Assembly (NCBI GenBank): GCA_023393165.1
Contig: JAEWMJ010000041.1
Coordinates: 13,919 to 77,918, forward strand
From: Bacillota bacterium
GTDB taxonomy: Bacteria > Bacillota > Clostridia > Christensenellales > Christensenellaceae
Direction of reading: 5' to 3'
DNA length: 64,000 bases
Below, one piece after another: positions 53,051 to 61,594 of this stretch (positions are counted from its first letter, which is position 1; each line of letters opens with the position of its first letter). A program made the position numbers and the translations under genes. The notes beneath the pieces are model-generated. The model worked only from the letters and a program-made list of their open reading frames with translations, made no database searches and had not been told where the DNA came from.

Positions 53051-55432
53051 TTACTGCATCAGGTTTTCATTTAATTCCGGATCTTTTGTATTCTGATCCT
53101 GCAGCCTAAAATACCCGATCTTTTCTTTCAGCAAATCGGCCTGTCCGGCTAGTTCCTGGCTTGCCGCCGCCCCTTCCTGAGCGGTTGCGGAATTATTTTG
53201 TATCACATGCGATAATTGTTCGATCCCCTTATTGACCTGTTTTATTTTTTCAGCCTGTTCATTGGACGTAACAGCGATTTCTTCTTCCAGCCTTACCGCG
53301 TTTTTCGATCCTTCCACAATCTTTTTGAGCGCGTCTGCCGTTTCACCGGCGATCTTCATTCCCTTATCGATCTTTTTTAATGAACCTTTTATCAATTCGT
53401 TTGTTTCTTTGGCCGCACCCGCGCTCTTTTCCGCAAGATTTCTTACTTCTTCGGCCACGACCGCAAACCCTTTCCCGTATACGCCTGCGCGCGCGGCTTC
53501 CACCGCTGCGTTCAGGGCAAGAATATTGGTCTGGAAAGCAATATCGTCTATGACTTTAATGATTTTTGTGACATTTTCAGACGAAATATTGATTTCCTTC
53601 ATGGAAATAAGCATTTCCTCCATCATGCCGTTGCACGATTCCGCCAGTTGGCTGGAGGAAAGCCCCGTTTCTCTGGAAAAGTTTGTTTTTTCCGCATTAT
53701 CCTTGATCTGCTGCGAAATTCCCGTAACAGACGCCGATATTTCCTCCAGGGAACCCGCCTGCTGCGCGGCTCCCTGGGATATTGCCTGATTCCCGCCCGA
53801 TACCATTGAACTGCCGTAGGCTACCTGGCCCGCTGCTAAACTGATATCCGAAATCAGCGTGTTCAGGGAATCTATGATAATGTTGATGGAATCTTTCATT
53901 TCCGCAAACCCGCCTTTGAATTCGCTTTCGATTTTTTTTGTCAGGTCTCCTGAAGAAATATTCTGCAGCACATACGATATCTCCCTCAAATACCCCGCGA
54001 TGCTTTCCACAGCTCTTTGAAAGCTTTTGTTGATCTCTTCGAAATTTTGTTTCTGCGCGCAGGTATATTCATCGCCCGGATCCACCTCAAACTCAAGGTT
54101 CAGCCTGCCTTCCGATAAATACCGCAGGTTATCCGCCAGCTTCGCCACTTCATTTTGGCTGTATGCCGCCGATTTTACCTCTGCCGTCACGTCCTCTATA
54201 GCCTCAATCTGTCCCACCCGCGCGCCGCAGCGGTCTGAGATGAATGCGGAATTGGCCTTAAAATTAAATCCGTTATGTTCAAAATGCGTTTTTAATTCTC
54301 CGCTGTGCAGACGTGCGATCGCGCAGTCTTCCGTATTGCATATATTGGTGTTCCAGCTTTCGCATTTCTTGCCGATATAATCGCTGCGGTCAATTCCCAG
54401 CGTTTCTTCCGCTTTTTTATTTATAAACTGGAACCGCATATCCGGATCGGTCACCGCTACCATAAGGGGCATGGAATCCAGAATGTTTTCGTACCAGAAG
54501 ATTTTATCCGAAATAATATCGAGGGTATTGTTTACGCCCTGAATGATATTTTTAAATTCTCCGGTGTGTTTGCCGGTATCCGCTCGCCTGTCCAGCCTTC
54601 CCTCTTCAGCCGCAGCCGTAAGCATGTTAACGTCCGTAACCAATTCCCCCACGGCTCCCACAACGCCGCGGACCGCTTTCACGAGGATTCCGATCTCGTC
54701 TTTGGAATCCGCATCCAGAGTCAGGTCCATATCGCCCGAAGCCAATTTGTTCGCAACGGCTTCCAGCTTTTTGACCCGCCTGCCAAAATTCCTGGATATC
54801 ATAAAACCCAGCATAATTGCGCCAAGAAATGACGCTGCGATTAAAATAACTGTGACGGTTTGCGTTAAATTTGCCATGCTGATATTATTTTCGTAATAGG
54901 TCCTGGCGTCGTTTTCCAATTCCGTCTGCAAAGCGTTGATCGCGTCCTGAACGGCGGCCGCCGCATCCTGGGTTGTTTTGCTTTGAATATACTGATAGGC
55001 GTATTTTGCCGTAATGCTTGTGCCATTCACCGCTAAGTCCACGGCATCCTGCCTGACCGACCTGTACTTCTCCAAAGACTCCCTCAAAGCGGCAACCATG
55101 GTTTTTTCTTCGGCGTCCAGGCTTGTTTCAAGATCTGCAGTCATTTGGTCTATACTTTCATCTAATTTATTTAATTTATCCGCTTCGCTTTTCCGGTCTT
55201 CGCTAAATCCCTTCAACACAATATCTCTTAAAGATACGGTCGATTGAAGATAGAGCTCGTCTATTTTTGAAAGCTTTACAATTGGCTGTGTTTCCTGTTC
55301 GTATGCCATGCGGCTTTCCTGGCTTGCCTTGTTCAGATTGATCAACGCTATCAGATTCACCGATGTGAGAGCAATAGAAACAATCAGAATATTGATCATG
55401 ATTTTGGTACCGATCTTTATATTTTTCAGCAT
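53051..55432 (-). CDS. Methyl-accepting chemotaxis protein with PAS domain
   Basis: This 793-residue receptor has TM1 (~12-32), a four-helix-bundle ligand domain (~33-185), TM2 (~190-210), HAMP (~210-262), PAS (~315-420), a second HAMP-like segment (~430-515) and an MCP signalling domain (~520-775). The hairpin tip is DIAFQTNILALNAAVEAARAG followed by VVAEEVRNLAEKSA. The PAS part holds CESWNTNICNTEDC, a three-Cys cluster that could bind a metal or sense redox state. No CheR tether is seen at the end. I chose ATG 55432 after GGAGGATAAA. It lies between two ferritin-like genes. Confidence 0.92.
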   Translation of the reverse strand: MLKNIKIGTKIMINILIVSIALTSVNLIALINLNKASQESRMAYEQETQPIVKLSKIDELYLQSTVSLRDIVLKGFSEDRKSEADKLNKLDESIDQMTADLETSLDAEEKTMVAALRESLEKYRSVRQDAVDLAVNGTSITAKYAYQYIQSKTTQDAAAAVQDAINALQTELENDARTYYENNISMANLTQTVTVILIAASFLGAIMLGFMISRNFGRRVKKLEAVANKLASGDMDLTLDADSKDEIGILVKAVRGVVGAVGELVTDVNMLTAAAEEGRLDRRADTGKHTGEFKNIIQGVNNTLDIISDKIFWYENILDSMPLMVAVTDPDMRFQFINKKAEETLGIDRSDYIGKKCESWNTNICNTEDCAIARLHSGELKTHFEHNGFNFKANSAFISDRCGARVGQIEAIEDVTAEVKSAAYSQNEVAKLADNLRYLSEGRLNLEFEVDPGDEYTCAQKQNFEEINKSFQRAVESIAGYLREISYVLQNISSGDLTKKIESEFKGGFAEMKDSINIIIDSLNTLISDISLAAGQVAYGSSMVSGGNQAISQGAAQQAGSLEEISASVTGISQQIKDNAEKTNFSRETGLSSSQLAESCNGMMEEMLISMKEINISSENVTKIIKVIDDIAFQTNILALNAAVEAARAGVYGKGFAVVAEEVRNLAEKSAGAAKETNELIKGSLKKIDKGMKIAGETADALKKIVEGSKNAVRLEEEIAVTSNEQAEKIKQVNKGIEQLSHVIQNNSATAQEGAAASQELAGQADLLKEKIGYFRLQDQNTKDPELNENLMQ

Positions 55433-55596
55433 TTTATCCTCCGATGCCATCACTAACAAATACCATTATCCTTTTTTTAACTCCAATTTATTAAATCGTC
55501 ATAAAGCTTAACTGAAATTAACCAAATCAGGGATATTTAATATAGATTTAACATGGTGTATCTGCTGTTTTTAATACGTAACGAAATGTTAACGAA

Positions 55597-55625
55597 CAAA
55601 AAAGCGGGAGCCATACCCCCGCCCT
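55597..55625. terminator. Intrinsic terminator after ferritin-like copy 2
   Basis: GCGGG (55604-55608) pairs with CCCGC (55618-55622), with A/T runs on both sides. Read on the minus strand it ends in TTTTTT, separating the ferritin-like gene from the chemoreceptor gene. Confidence 0.75.
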
Positions 55626-55629
55626 TTTT

Positions 55630-56172
55630 TTACTTCTTTTTTTCTTTGCAGTATTTTTCTATTGCTTCTTTGAAAAGTATCACATGTACTTCTTCGTCCA
55701 GAATGATCCTTTTCAGCAATGCCTGGATATTTGGATCATCTATTCTGGCTATATGTTCCCTGTAGTGCCTGATCGCCGCATATTCCGCCTGCAGATCGCT
55801 TTCCAGACGGCCGCACAGATTCCTGCCGTAGTCCACCATCTCCGCATTCCAATATTTTTTGTTCATCAGGCCGCCGCTTTTATAAACCGGATTGCCCCCC
55901 AATGCAATAATTGCCTCAGCCAGGACCTCAAGATGGATCATTTCTATGATTGCGACCTTTTCCAGCAAGTCCGAAAGGCCCTCGTATTTGTCCTTGAATT
56001 CAAAACTGTGATACATATATTGGAGAGTGGCCGTTAGTTCGCTCACAGCCCCGCTGTAATCCTCCATCAGCAGATCGGCGTACATCCTGTTGTGCTTTCG
56101 GACTTTAATTTCCGGATATGGTTCCTTGCTCGCGTAACCGGCGGGCAATTGTCTTGCAAAATCCTCCGCCAT
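55630..56172 (-). CDS. Ferritin-like di-iron protein, copy 2
   Basis: This 180-residue paralogue of the 52321-52938 protein is colinear across the whole core. It has LLMEDYSGAVSELTATLQY, IEMIHLEVLAEAIIALGG, LQAEYAAIRHYREHI and LDEEVHVILFKEAIEKY, so both ExxH motifs and helix Glu residues are kept. It lacks the C-terminal Lys/Glu extension. GGAGGTGATC is a near-perfect ribosome site. It has its own terminators on both sides and so is probably expressed alone. Confidence 0.83.
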   Translation of the reverse strand: MAEDFARQLPAGYASKEPYPEIKVRKHNRMYADLLMEDYSGAVSELTATLQYMYHSFEFKDKYEGLSDLLEKVAIIEMIHLEVLAEAIIALGGNPVYKSGGLMNKKYWNAEMVDYGRNLCGRLESDLQAEYAAIRHYREHIARIDDPNIQALLKRIILDEEVHVILFKEAIEKYCKEKKK

Positions 56173-56244
56173 TTGATCACCTCCGTTTTCTGTGACTGAT
56201 ATATAGTATGGATTGCGGGCCGTTGTGTTGCATATCCGCTATAA

Positions 56245-56281
56245 AAAAGAAAAACATGCCGTCAATTATAACGGCATGTTT
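56245..56281 (-). terminator. Intrinsic terminator after oadG-like gene
   Basis: On the minus strand AAACATGCCGT and ACGGCATGTTT (56252-56262 and 56271-56281) form an 11-bp stem around an 8-base loop, then TTTTTCTTTTTT. It ends the MetY/OadB/OadG transcript. Confidence 0.85.
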
Positions 56282-56296
56282 GAATGACATAAAAAA

Positions 56297-56416
56297 CTAT
56301 TCTTCTTTGGAATCGAATACCTTCATCAGCAGTTTGATTATGCCGAAAAACACGGCCAGCACCACAAATACCACGCCAATTCCGACTCCCATCAGGTTTA
56401 AAGCATCAAACAACAT
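56297..56416 (-). CDS. Small OadG-type sodium-pump decarboxylase gamma subunit
   Basis: This 39-residue single-helix protein starts MLFDALNLMGVGIGVVFVVL and ends with a charged KVFDSKEE tail. It matches the short OadG/MmdD-type gamma subunits that anchor sodium-pump decarboxylases to the beta subunit. AAGGAG lies nine bases before the ATG. It is encoded 24 bases downstream of the OadB-like gene, so transcription order is beta then gamma. It is too short for routine gene finders. Confidence 0.75.
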   Translation of the reverse strand: MLFDALNLMGVGIGVVFVVLAVFFGIIKLLMKVFDSKEE

Positions 56417-56440
56417 TTAAAACAACTCCTTCCGATTATA

Positions 56441-57586
56441 TCAGCCCATAAGCATGGAGATGAGCACGGCGCCCGCGATTACCGATCCGATCTGACCCGA
56501 TACGTTTGCGCTGATCGCGGGCATCAGGATAAAGTTTGACGGATCTTCTTTCTGCGCCATTTTCTGCACGATGCGCGCGGACATGGGGAACGCGGAAATT
56601 CCGGCCGCGCCGATCATCGGGTTTACCTTCTTTTTGAGGAAAAGATTGATAAATTTGGCGAACAGGACGCCGCCCGCCGTATCAAATACAAACGCTAGAA
56701 ATCCTATCAGCAGGATAACGAGCGTATCCACCTGCAGGAACTGCTGGGCGATCATGGTCGAACCGATGGTGATTCCAAGAAGCAGCGTCACCAGGTTTGC
56801 GAGTTCGTTCTGGGCGGATTTTGAAAGCCTGTCCAGCACACCGCATTCCCTGATCAGGTTTCCGAACATCAGAGCTCCCACCAGGGGCACGCCGTCCGGC
56901 GCAACAAATCCCGTAATAAGCGTAACGATGATCGGGAAAGCGATCAGCACAGGCTTTTTAATCGGCTTGTCGCGCTCCAGGTCCATTTTGATCCTGCGCT
57001 CCGCCTTGGTGGTAAGCGCACGGATAACGGGAGGCTGTATGATTGGCACAAGCGCCATGTACGAATACGCGGCCACCGAAAGCGCGCCGATATATTTGGG
57101 GGCGAACAGATTGCCGACAAATATGGTGGTAGGCCCGTCCGCCGCGCCGATAATACCGATCGCAGCCGCTTCTTTTAAGGAATACATTCCCGGACTGATG
57201 TATGTGGAAACAAGCACCGCCATTATAAGCGCCGCAAATATACCGAACTGAGCAGCCGCTCCGTAGAATATCATAACGGGCCTTTTTAAAAGTGGCGAAA
57301 AATCGATCATTGCTCCGATCGCAATAAAGATCAGCAGCGGAAACAGTTCGGTCGCAATCCCAAAGTTTTGCAGCAGCTGCAAAAACTGCACGTCCCCCAT
57401 GGAATTTTGAAGAACCGTTGCAAGCGGGAGATTCACCAATATGCAGCCAAAACCGATGGGCAGAAGCAGCATGGGTTCATATTGTTTTTTGATGGCTAAA
57501 ATGATAAGCACAATGCCGATGACTATCATCACCGCGCTCTGCCAGCTGAAGTTTGAAAAGCCTTTGAGCAATACGTTTACATCCAT
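56441..57586 (-). CDS. Sodium-pump decarboxylase beta subunit (OadB/MmdB-like)
   Basis: This 381-residue membrane protein has about ten hydrophobic segments and belongs to the beta subunits of Na+-translocating oxaloacetate, methylmalonyl-CoA or glutaconyl-CoA decarboxylases. It has GAADGPTTIFVGN with the conserved Asp, DTAGGVLFAKFINLF and NPMIGAAGISAFPMSARIVQ, which hold the conserved residues for Na+ and biotin-carboxylate. The alpha carboxyltransferase and biotin carrier subunits are not in the window. GAGGT precedes the ATG. It is 39 bases after the MetY stop. Confidence 0.9.
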   Translation of the reverse strand: MDVNVLLKGFSNFSWQSAVMIVIGIVLIILAIKKQYEPMLLLPIGFGCILVNLPLATVLQNSMGDVQFLQLLQNFGIATELFPLLIFIAIGAMIDFSPLLKRPVMIFYGAAAQFGIFAALIMAVLVSTYISPGMYSLKEAAAIGIIGAADGPTTIFVGNLFAPKYIGALSVAAYSYMALVPIIQPPVIRALTTKAERRIKMDLERDKPIKKPVLIAFPIIVTLITGFVAPDGVPLVGALMFGNLIRECGVLDRLSKSAQNELANLVTLLLGITIGSTMIAQQFLQVDTLVILLIGFLAFVFDTAGGVLFAKFINLFLKKKVNPMIGAAGISAFPMSARIVQKMAQKEDPSNFILMPAISANVSGQIGSVIAGAVLISMLMG

Positions 57587-57625
57587 GTTTTTACCTCAAC
57601 TAATTATTTTTTAACAATGCCCGCA

Positions 57626-58891
57626 TCAGACTTTTGCGAGCGCCTGCTCTATATCCGCGATTATATCGTCAATATGTTCTATGCCCACCGAAATGCGCAC
57701 CATTCCCGGCGTTATACCCGCCGCTGCAAGCTGCTCATCCGTCAGCTGCCTGTGAGTGGAACTTGCCGGATGCAGAACGCCCGTGCGCGCGTCCGCCACA
57801 TGCACAACGATGGCCGCGAGTTTTAAGCTATCCAAAAAACGTACGGCAACCGGTTTCCCGCCGCGCACCGTAAACGACACAACGCCGCTGCACCCTTTAG
57901 GGGTGTATTTTTGGGCCAGATCATGATACGGATTTCCGGACAGCCCGGGATAATTTACGGATTCGATTTTACTGCTTTGCGAAAGAAATTCCGCAACGCG
58001 CAGGGCGTTTGACGAATGCCTCTCAATCCGCAGCGCAAGCGTCTCCAGACCAAGATTGAGAAGAAAGGCCGCGCTGGCGGGGGGATATACGCCCATATCC
58101 CGCATTAGCTGCAGACGCGCTTTGCTCACATACGCCGCCCTACCGTAAGCCTTTGTATAGGAAACGCCGTGATAGGATTCGTCCGGTTCGGTGAGTTCGG
58201 GATATTTTCCGTTTGTCCAGTCAAAATTCCCGCTGTCCACGATCACGCCGCCCAATTGAACGGCATGCCCGTCCATATATTTTGTAGTGGAATGCGTCAC
58301 GATATCCGCGCCCCACTCGATCGGCCTGCAAAGCACGGGCGTCGCGAAGGTATTGTCCACAATAAGCGGAACTCCTTGGCTGTGCGCGATACGGGCCATT
58401 TTTTCTATGTCCAGAACCGTCAGCGCAGGATTCGCGATGGTTTCTCCGAAAAGCGCCCTGGTATTTTTCCGGAATGCCCTGGATATGGTCTCCTCGTCGT
58501 CGTTCTGGTCTATAAACGTAACTTCGACTCCCAGCCGTTTCAGCGTCACGGCAAAAAGATTGGTGGATCCCCCGTAAATGCTGGCTGCGCTGACCAGATG
58601 GTCGCCCGCGCTCAGGATGTTCAGAACGGCAAGCATTGTCGCCGACTGCCCTGAGATCGTACAAAGAGCGCCCACGCCGCCTTCAAGCGCCGCGATCTTG
58701 TTTTCCACCGCTTCCACCGTAGGGTTGGATATTCTGGAATAGAAATGTCCCGACTCCTCCAGATCAAACAGCTTTCCCACATGTTCCGCCGAATCGTATT
58801 TATAGGTTGTGCTCTGGTATATGGGCAGAACCCTTGGCTGGCCGTTTTCCGGCTTGTAGCCTTCCTGAATACACTTGGTTTCGATCCTCAT
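57626..58891 (-). CDS. metY: O-acetylhomoserine aminocarboxypropyltransferase (MetY-like)
   Basis: This 421-residue PLP enzyme of the Cys/Met metabolism family makes homocysteine or methionine from O-acetylhomoserine and sulfide or methanethiol. It has YSRISNPTVEAVENKIAALE, GIYGGSTN-like SIYGGSTN, ADIVTHSTTKYMDGH with the PLP lysine, VDNTFATP and FPELTEPDESYHG-like KYPELTEPDESYHG, the last a MetY marker. I chose ATG 58891 because GGAGGAATACT precedes it. Methionine gamma-lyase is a less likely alternative. Confidence 0.9.
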   Translation of the reverse strand: MRIETKCIQEGYKPENGQPRVLPIYQSTTYKYDSAEHVGKLFDLEESGHFYSRISNPTVEAVENKIAALEGGVGALCTISGQSATMLAVLNILSAGDHLVSAASIYGGSTNLFAVTLKRLGVEVTFIDQNDDEETISRAFRKNTRALFGETIANPALTVLDIEKMARIAHSQGVPLIVDNTFATPVLCRPIEWGADIVTHSTTKYMDGHAVQLGGVIVDSGNFDWTNGKYPELTEPDESYHGVSYTKAYGRAAYVSKARLQLMRDMGVYPPASAAFLLNLGLETLALRIERHSSNALRVAEFLSQSSKIESVNYPGLSGNPYHDLAQKYTPKGCSGVVSFTVRGGKPVAVRFLDSLKLAAIVVHVADARTGVLHPASSTHRQLTDEQLAAAGITPGMVRISVGIEHIDDIIADIEQALAKV

Positions 58892-58927
58892 ATAGTATTC
58901 CTCCAAAGTAAAAAAAGAATTAGCGCG

Positions 58928-59302
58928 CTACTGCACTACGTTGTAACCCGCTCCAACCAATGCGTCTATCGCCGCTTCCAGTTTTGCTTCCTTCACCAGG
59001 ACCCAGTCCGTATCAAAGGTGGATACGACGAACACGCTGATTTTATTTTTGGCAAGCGCCGAGGAGATCCCTGATATAATGCCCGTAAGAGAAAAATCAA
59101 GCTCCCCCATGATCTCGAAAGCGCGGAATCCCCTTTCGCACCTTACAGCCGAAGCCGGGGCAAACCGGGATTCGCAGACCAGCGAGACTTCCCTGCCGGT
59201 CGAGGAAAGCGTAAAGAATCCGCCGATCCCTTCCGCTTCATGAATACTGTTTAATTTGCACACCGCAAGACTTAAGTCCGTGAGCCGCAGCATGATATTC
59301 AT
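58928..59302 (-). CDS. ACT-domain regulatory protein (COG3603-like)
   Basis: This 124-residue protein is predicted to hold two ACT-type units. It starts MNIMLRLTDLSLAVCKL and has LVCESRF, FSLTGIISGISSALAKNKISVFVVSTFDTDWVLVKE and a final ALVGAGYNV, the signature order of COG3603 amino-acid sensor proteins. I chose ATG 59302 because AAAGGAG lies upstream. The longer frame to 59515 would read through a repeat region. It is 36 bases before MetY and probably senses an amino acid such as methionine or homoserine in the same operon; the ligand is inference. Confidence 0.85.
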   Translation of the reverse strand: MNIMLRLTDLSLAVCKLNSIHEAEGIGGFFTLSSTGREVSLVCESRFAPASAVRCERGFRAFEIMGELDFSLTGIISGISSALAKNKISVFVVSTFDTDWVLVKEAKLEAAIDALVGAGYNVVQ

Positions 59303-59354
59303 ATCAATCGCTCCTTTAATTAGTTTTTTTGACATGGGTAAGTCTTCCAAACGC

Positions 59355-59452
59355 GGCGGGGCAAGCCCCCGCCTACGGCCCGGGAAACGGCGGGATGAAC
59401 CCGCCTGCACCTCATCCGGCGCTGCGCGCCACCATTCCCACAAGGTGAAGGC
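59355..59452. repeat. GC-rich stem-loops and a CCTCATCCGGCGC-type dispersed repeat
   Basis: GGCGGGGCAAGCCCCCGCC (59355-59373) and a second GGCGGGATGAACCCGCC-like palindrome (59389-59406) are followed by CCTCATCCGGCGCTGCGCG (59410-59428) through GAAGGC (to about 59451). Segments like the last are scattered in many Firmicutes genomes, including gut species. They lie in the leader side of the ACT gene. Confidence 0.5.
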
Positions 59453-59475
59453 AACTCTCTGTTTAATGCTCTGTG

Positions 59476-59606
59476 AGGGCTGCTGGAAAGGCCAAATGCA
59501 AGGCAGCTCGAGCATTATGAGGAAAGCGTAGTTTAAACCTACGCTGACCGAATAAGCGGGGAACTAACGCAGCAGTTGGGGCTTCTCAGAGGTCCGAACA
59601 CCGTTA
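59476..59606. repeat. MITE-like repeat copy (131 bp)
   Basis: It begins AGGGCTGCTGGAAAGGCC, holds a CGTAGTTT...CCTACGCTGA inverted core, and ends GGGGCTTCTCAGAGGTCCGA then ACNCCGTTA. It is the near neighbour of the copy at 59643 with an offset of about 166 bases. It shares end sequences with the 400-bp element at 32026-32425. It has no coding potential. Confidence 0.6.
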
Positions 59607-59642
59607 GCTTGCCATAAGCAAACATTCATTTTCGCACCTGTA

Positions 59643-59771
59643 AGGGCCGCTGAAAGCTCCAAATACGCGGCGCTTTGAGCATTCTGACGCAATCGTAGAT
59701 ACTACTACGCTGAGGAAGGAGCGGAAAAGCAACAAAGTAGTTGGCGTTTTTCAGAGGTCCGAACCCCGTTA
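59643..59771. repeat. MITE-like repeat copy (129 bp) ending at the paaK stop codon
   Basis: It begins AGGGCCGCTGAAAGCTCC, has a CGTAGATACTACTACGCTGA core, and ends GGCGTTTTTCAGAGGTCCGA then ACCCCGTTA. The final TTA (59769-59771) is the reverse complement of the paaK stop codon TAA. This implies either insertion into the gene's 3' end or a role in ending its transcript. Confidence 0.6.
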
Positions 59772-61001
59772 ATTCTGGCGATTGTCACGTATCCTTTTCG
59801 TCTTCTTCTCGCTCCTTGGAAGCACGCCCAGTTCAAACGCGCGCACACGGATGCGCACGCCTATTGTCCGGCGCACCGTTTCAAATACCGTCTCTTCGAT
59901 CGTGGCCATGTCAACGCCCTTCTCCACTTCCATGGAAAGCTCTATTTCGTCTTTTCCGTCGAAATGGTTGATCTCGATCAGATACTCGCTGCTCACGCCG
60001 TCGATCTTTCTTAATATCCCGTCGATCTGGGCGGGATAAATGTTCACGCCCTTGACCTTGACCATATCGTCTGTCCGGCCCTGGATGCGGTCGTGCCTGG
60101 GATACGCGCTTCCGCACGGGCACTCGCCCGGCAGCAGGCGCGTTATATCGTGCGTACGGTAGCGGATCAGCGGACCGCCTTCCTTTTTGAGAGTGGTGAT
60201 CACGAGTTCCCCCAACTCCCCGTCCGGTAGAATTTTTCCGGTTTGGGGATCTATTATTTCAAAATACAGAAAATCGTCAAAATAATGGAGTCCGTTGTGG
60301 TTTTCGCAGTCTATGGATATGCCCGGGCCGTATACCTCGGTCAGACCATAGATATCGTACACGTCTATTCCAAGGCCTTCGCAGATACGGCGGCGCATTT
60401 TGTCTCCCCAATGCTCGGAGCCGATCACGCCTTTTTTCAGATGGATTTTATCCAGAAGTCCTCTTTGCTGCACGGTTTCCGCCAGCAGCAGCGCATAAGA
60501 GGACGTGGATGTGAGCGCGGTCGTCTTGAGGTCGATCATCATCTGAAGCTGTTTTTCGGTATTTCCGGGGCCCATGGGCACCGCCATTGCGCCTAAAAGC
60601 TCGCATCCGGCCTGAAACCCGATTCCCGCCGTCCACAGCCCGTAGCCGGGCGTGATCTGTATACGGTCTTCGTTGGTCAGCCCTGCAAATTCGTAGCAGC
60701 GCTTCATCATTTCAGCCCAGTCCGAAACGTCTTTTTTCGTATAAGGGATGATCACCGGCTGGCCCGTTGTTCCCGAAGACGAGTGGATCCTTACCACCTC
60801 GGAATCTGGTACGGCCTGTATTCCCAGCGGATACGCCTCCCGGAGGTCATTTTTATCGGTAAAAGGGATCTTTTGTATGTCTTCCGGCGTTTTGATATCG
60901 CCGGGCTCAAGCCCCCATTCCGCGAATCTCTTCTTGAAAAAAGGGCTTTTGCTTGTCCTTTCAAGCTGCCTGCGAAAAAGTTTGAATGTTTCCTCTTTCA
61001 A
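59769..61001 (-). CDS. paaK: Phenylacetate-CoA ligase (aryl-CoA ligase)
   Basis: This 410-residue adenylate-forming enzyme activates an aryl acid with ATP and CoA. It has the P-loop SSSGTTGQPVIIPYT, the A5-type motif YDIYGLTEVYGPG, ALTSTSSYALLLAE, RYRTHDITRLL and the C-terminal GRTDDMVKVKGVNIYP. Length fits PaaK. It starts with TTG, with GAGGTAGAGG upstream, and follows iorB by 11 bases. In clostridia and Archaea such ligases commonly accompany indolepyruvate oxidoreductase, so it may act on phenylacetate or indoleacetate. Confidence 0.92.
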   Translation of the reverse strand: MKEETFKLFRRQLERTSKSPFFKKRFAEWGLEPGDIKTPEDIQKIPFTDKNDLREAYPLGIQAVPDSEVVRIHSSSGTTGQPVIIPYTKKDVSDWAEMMKRCYEFAGLTNEDRIQITPGYGLWTAGIGFQAGCELLGAMAVPMGPGNTEKQLQMMIDLKTTALTSTSSYALLLAETVQQRGLLDKIHLKKGVIGSEHWGDKMRRRICEGLGIDVYDIYGLTEVYGPGISIDCENHNGLHYFDDFLYFEIIDPQTGKILPDGELGELVITTLKKEGGPLIRYRTHDITRLLPGECPCGSAYPRHDRIQGRTDDMVKVKGVNIYPAQIDGILRKIDGVSSEYLIEINHFDGKDEIELSMEVEKGVDMATIEETVFETVRRTIGVRIRVRAFELGVLPRSEKKTKRIRDNRQN

Positions 61002-61012
61002 ATTCCTCTACC

Positions 61013-61594
61013 TCACAAAACCAGATTTATTCCCGCATCAAATGCCTTTTCATTTATCTCCGCCGCTTTTTCGGGAAGTAATTTCTTCATCGCTTTTTTT
61101 AAAACTTCAGAACCGAACGGAAGGATGCCCTTCTGGGCCGCGGCGGCAAGCATGACCACATTTAAGGTTTTTATGTTGCCGCAGTCTTCGGCGGCAGTGC
61201 TGCTGTCCACAAAACACGCGTCGGAATTCTGGGATATGTAATCCAATATTTTTTTCTCATCGTAGGAATCCTGCAAAATGGAAGAAGTCACCGGCGGTAT
61301 CGGACGGAGATTCACCAGGCATTTTCCGCCTTTTTTCAAACGGCAGAGGTTGCGCGCAGCCTCCGCAGGTTCAAAAGCGATCAGCACGTCCGCCCTGCCC
61401 ATTGGAATGACGGGACTTTTATCTTCGCTGTCGATGCGCACATGGCTCACCACGCTGCCGCCGCGCTGCGCCATTCCGATGGTCTCTCCGGTACGCGCAA
61501 AATATCCATTCTCTATCGCGGCTTCCCCCAGTATTTTGGAAGCAAGTACGGTTCCCTGGCCGCCAACGCCGGCAATCAAAATATCAAAATTCAT
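61013..61594 (-). CDS. iorB: Indolepyruvate ferredoxin oxidoreductase, beta subunit
   Basis: This 193-residue gamma-domain-type subunit works with IorA to oxidise aryl pyruvates to aryl-acetyl-CoA with ferredoxin. Markers are the N-terminal ILIAGVGGQGTVLASKIL, GETIGMAQRGGSVVSHVRI, and a C-terminal LLPEKAAEINEKAFDAG. I chose ATG 61594, which overlaps the iorA TGA as ATGA. The upstream frame to 61660 lies within iorA's ferredoxin domain. Length matches known IorB. Confidence 0.93.
   Translation of the reverse strand: MNFDILIAGVGGQGTVLASKILGEAAIENGYFARTGETIGMAQRGGSVVSHVRIDSEDKSPVIPMGRADVLIAFEPAEAARNLCRLKKGGKCLVNLRPIPPVTSSILQDSYDEKKILDYISQNSDACFVDSSTAAEDCGNIKTLNVVMLAAAAQKGILPFGSEVLKKAMKKLLPEKAAEINEKAFDAGINLVL

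Noticed and set aside
58892..59475. SAM or T-box riboswitch upstream of the MetY/ACT operon
   Set aside because: No conserved S-box or T-box core was found in this stretch.
59303..59515. N-terminal extension of the ACT protein
   Set aside because: The extension lies in GC-rich repeats, and the AAAGGAG site fits ATG 59302.
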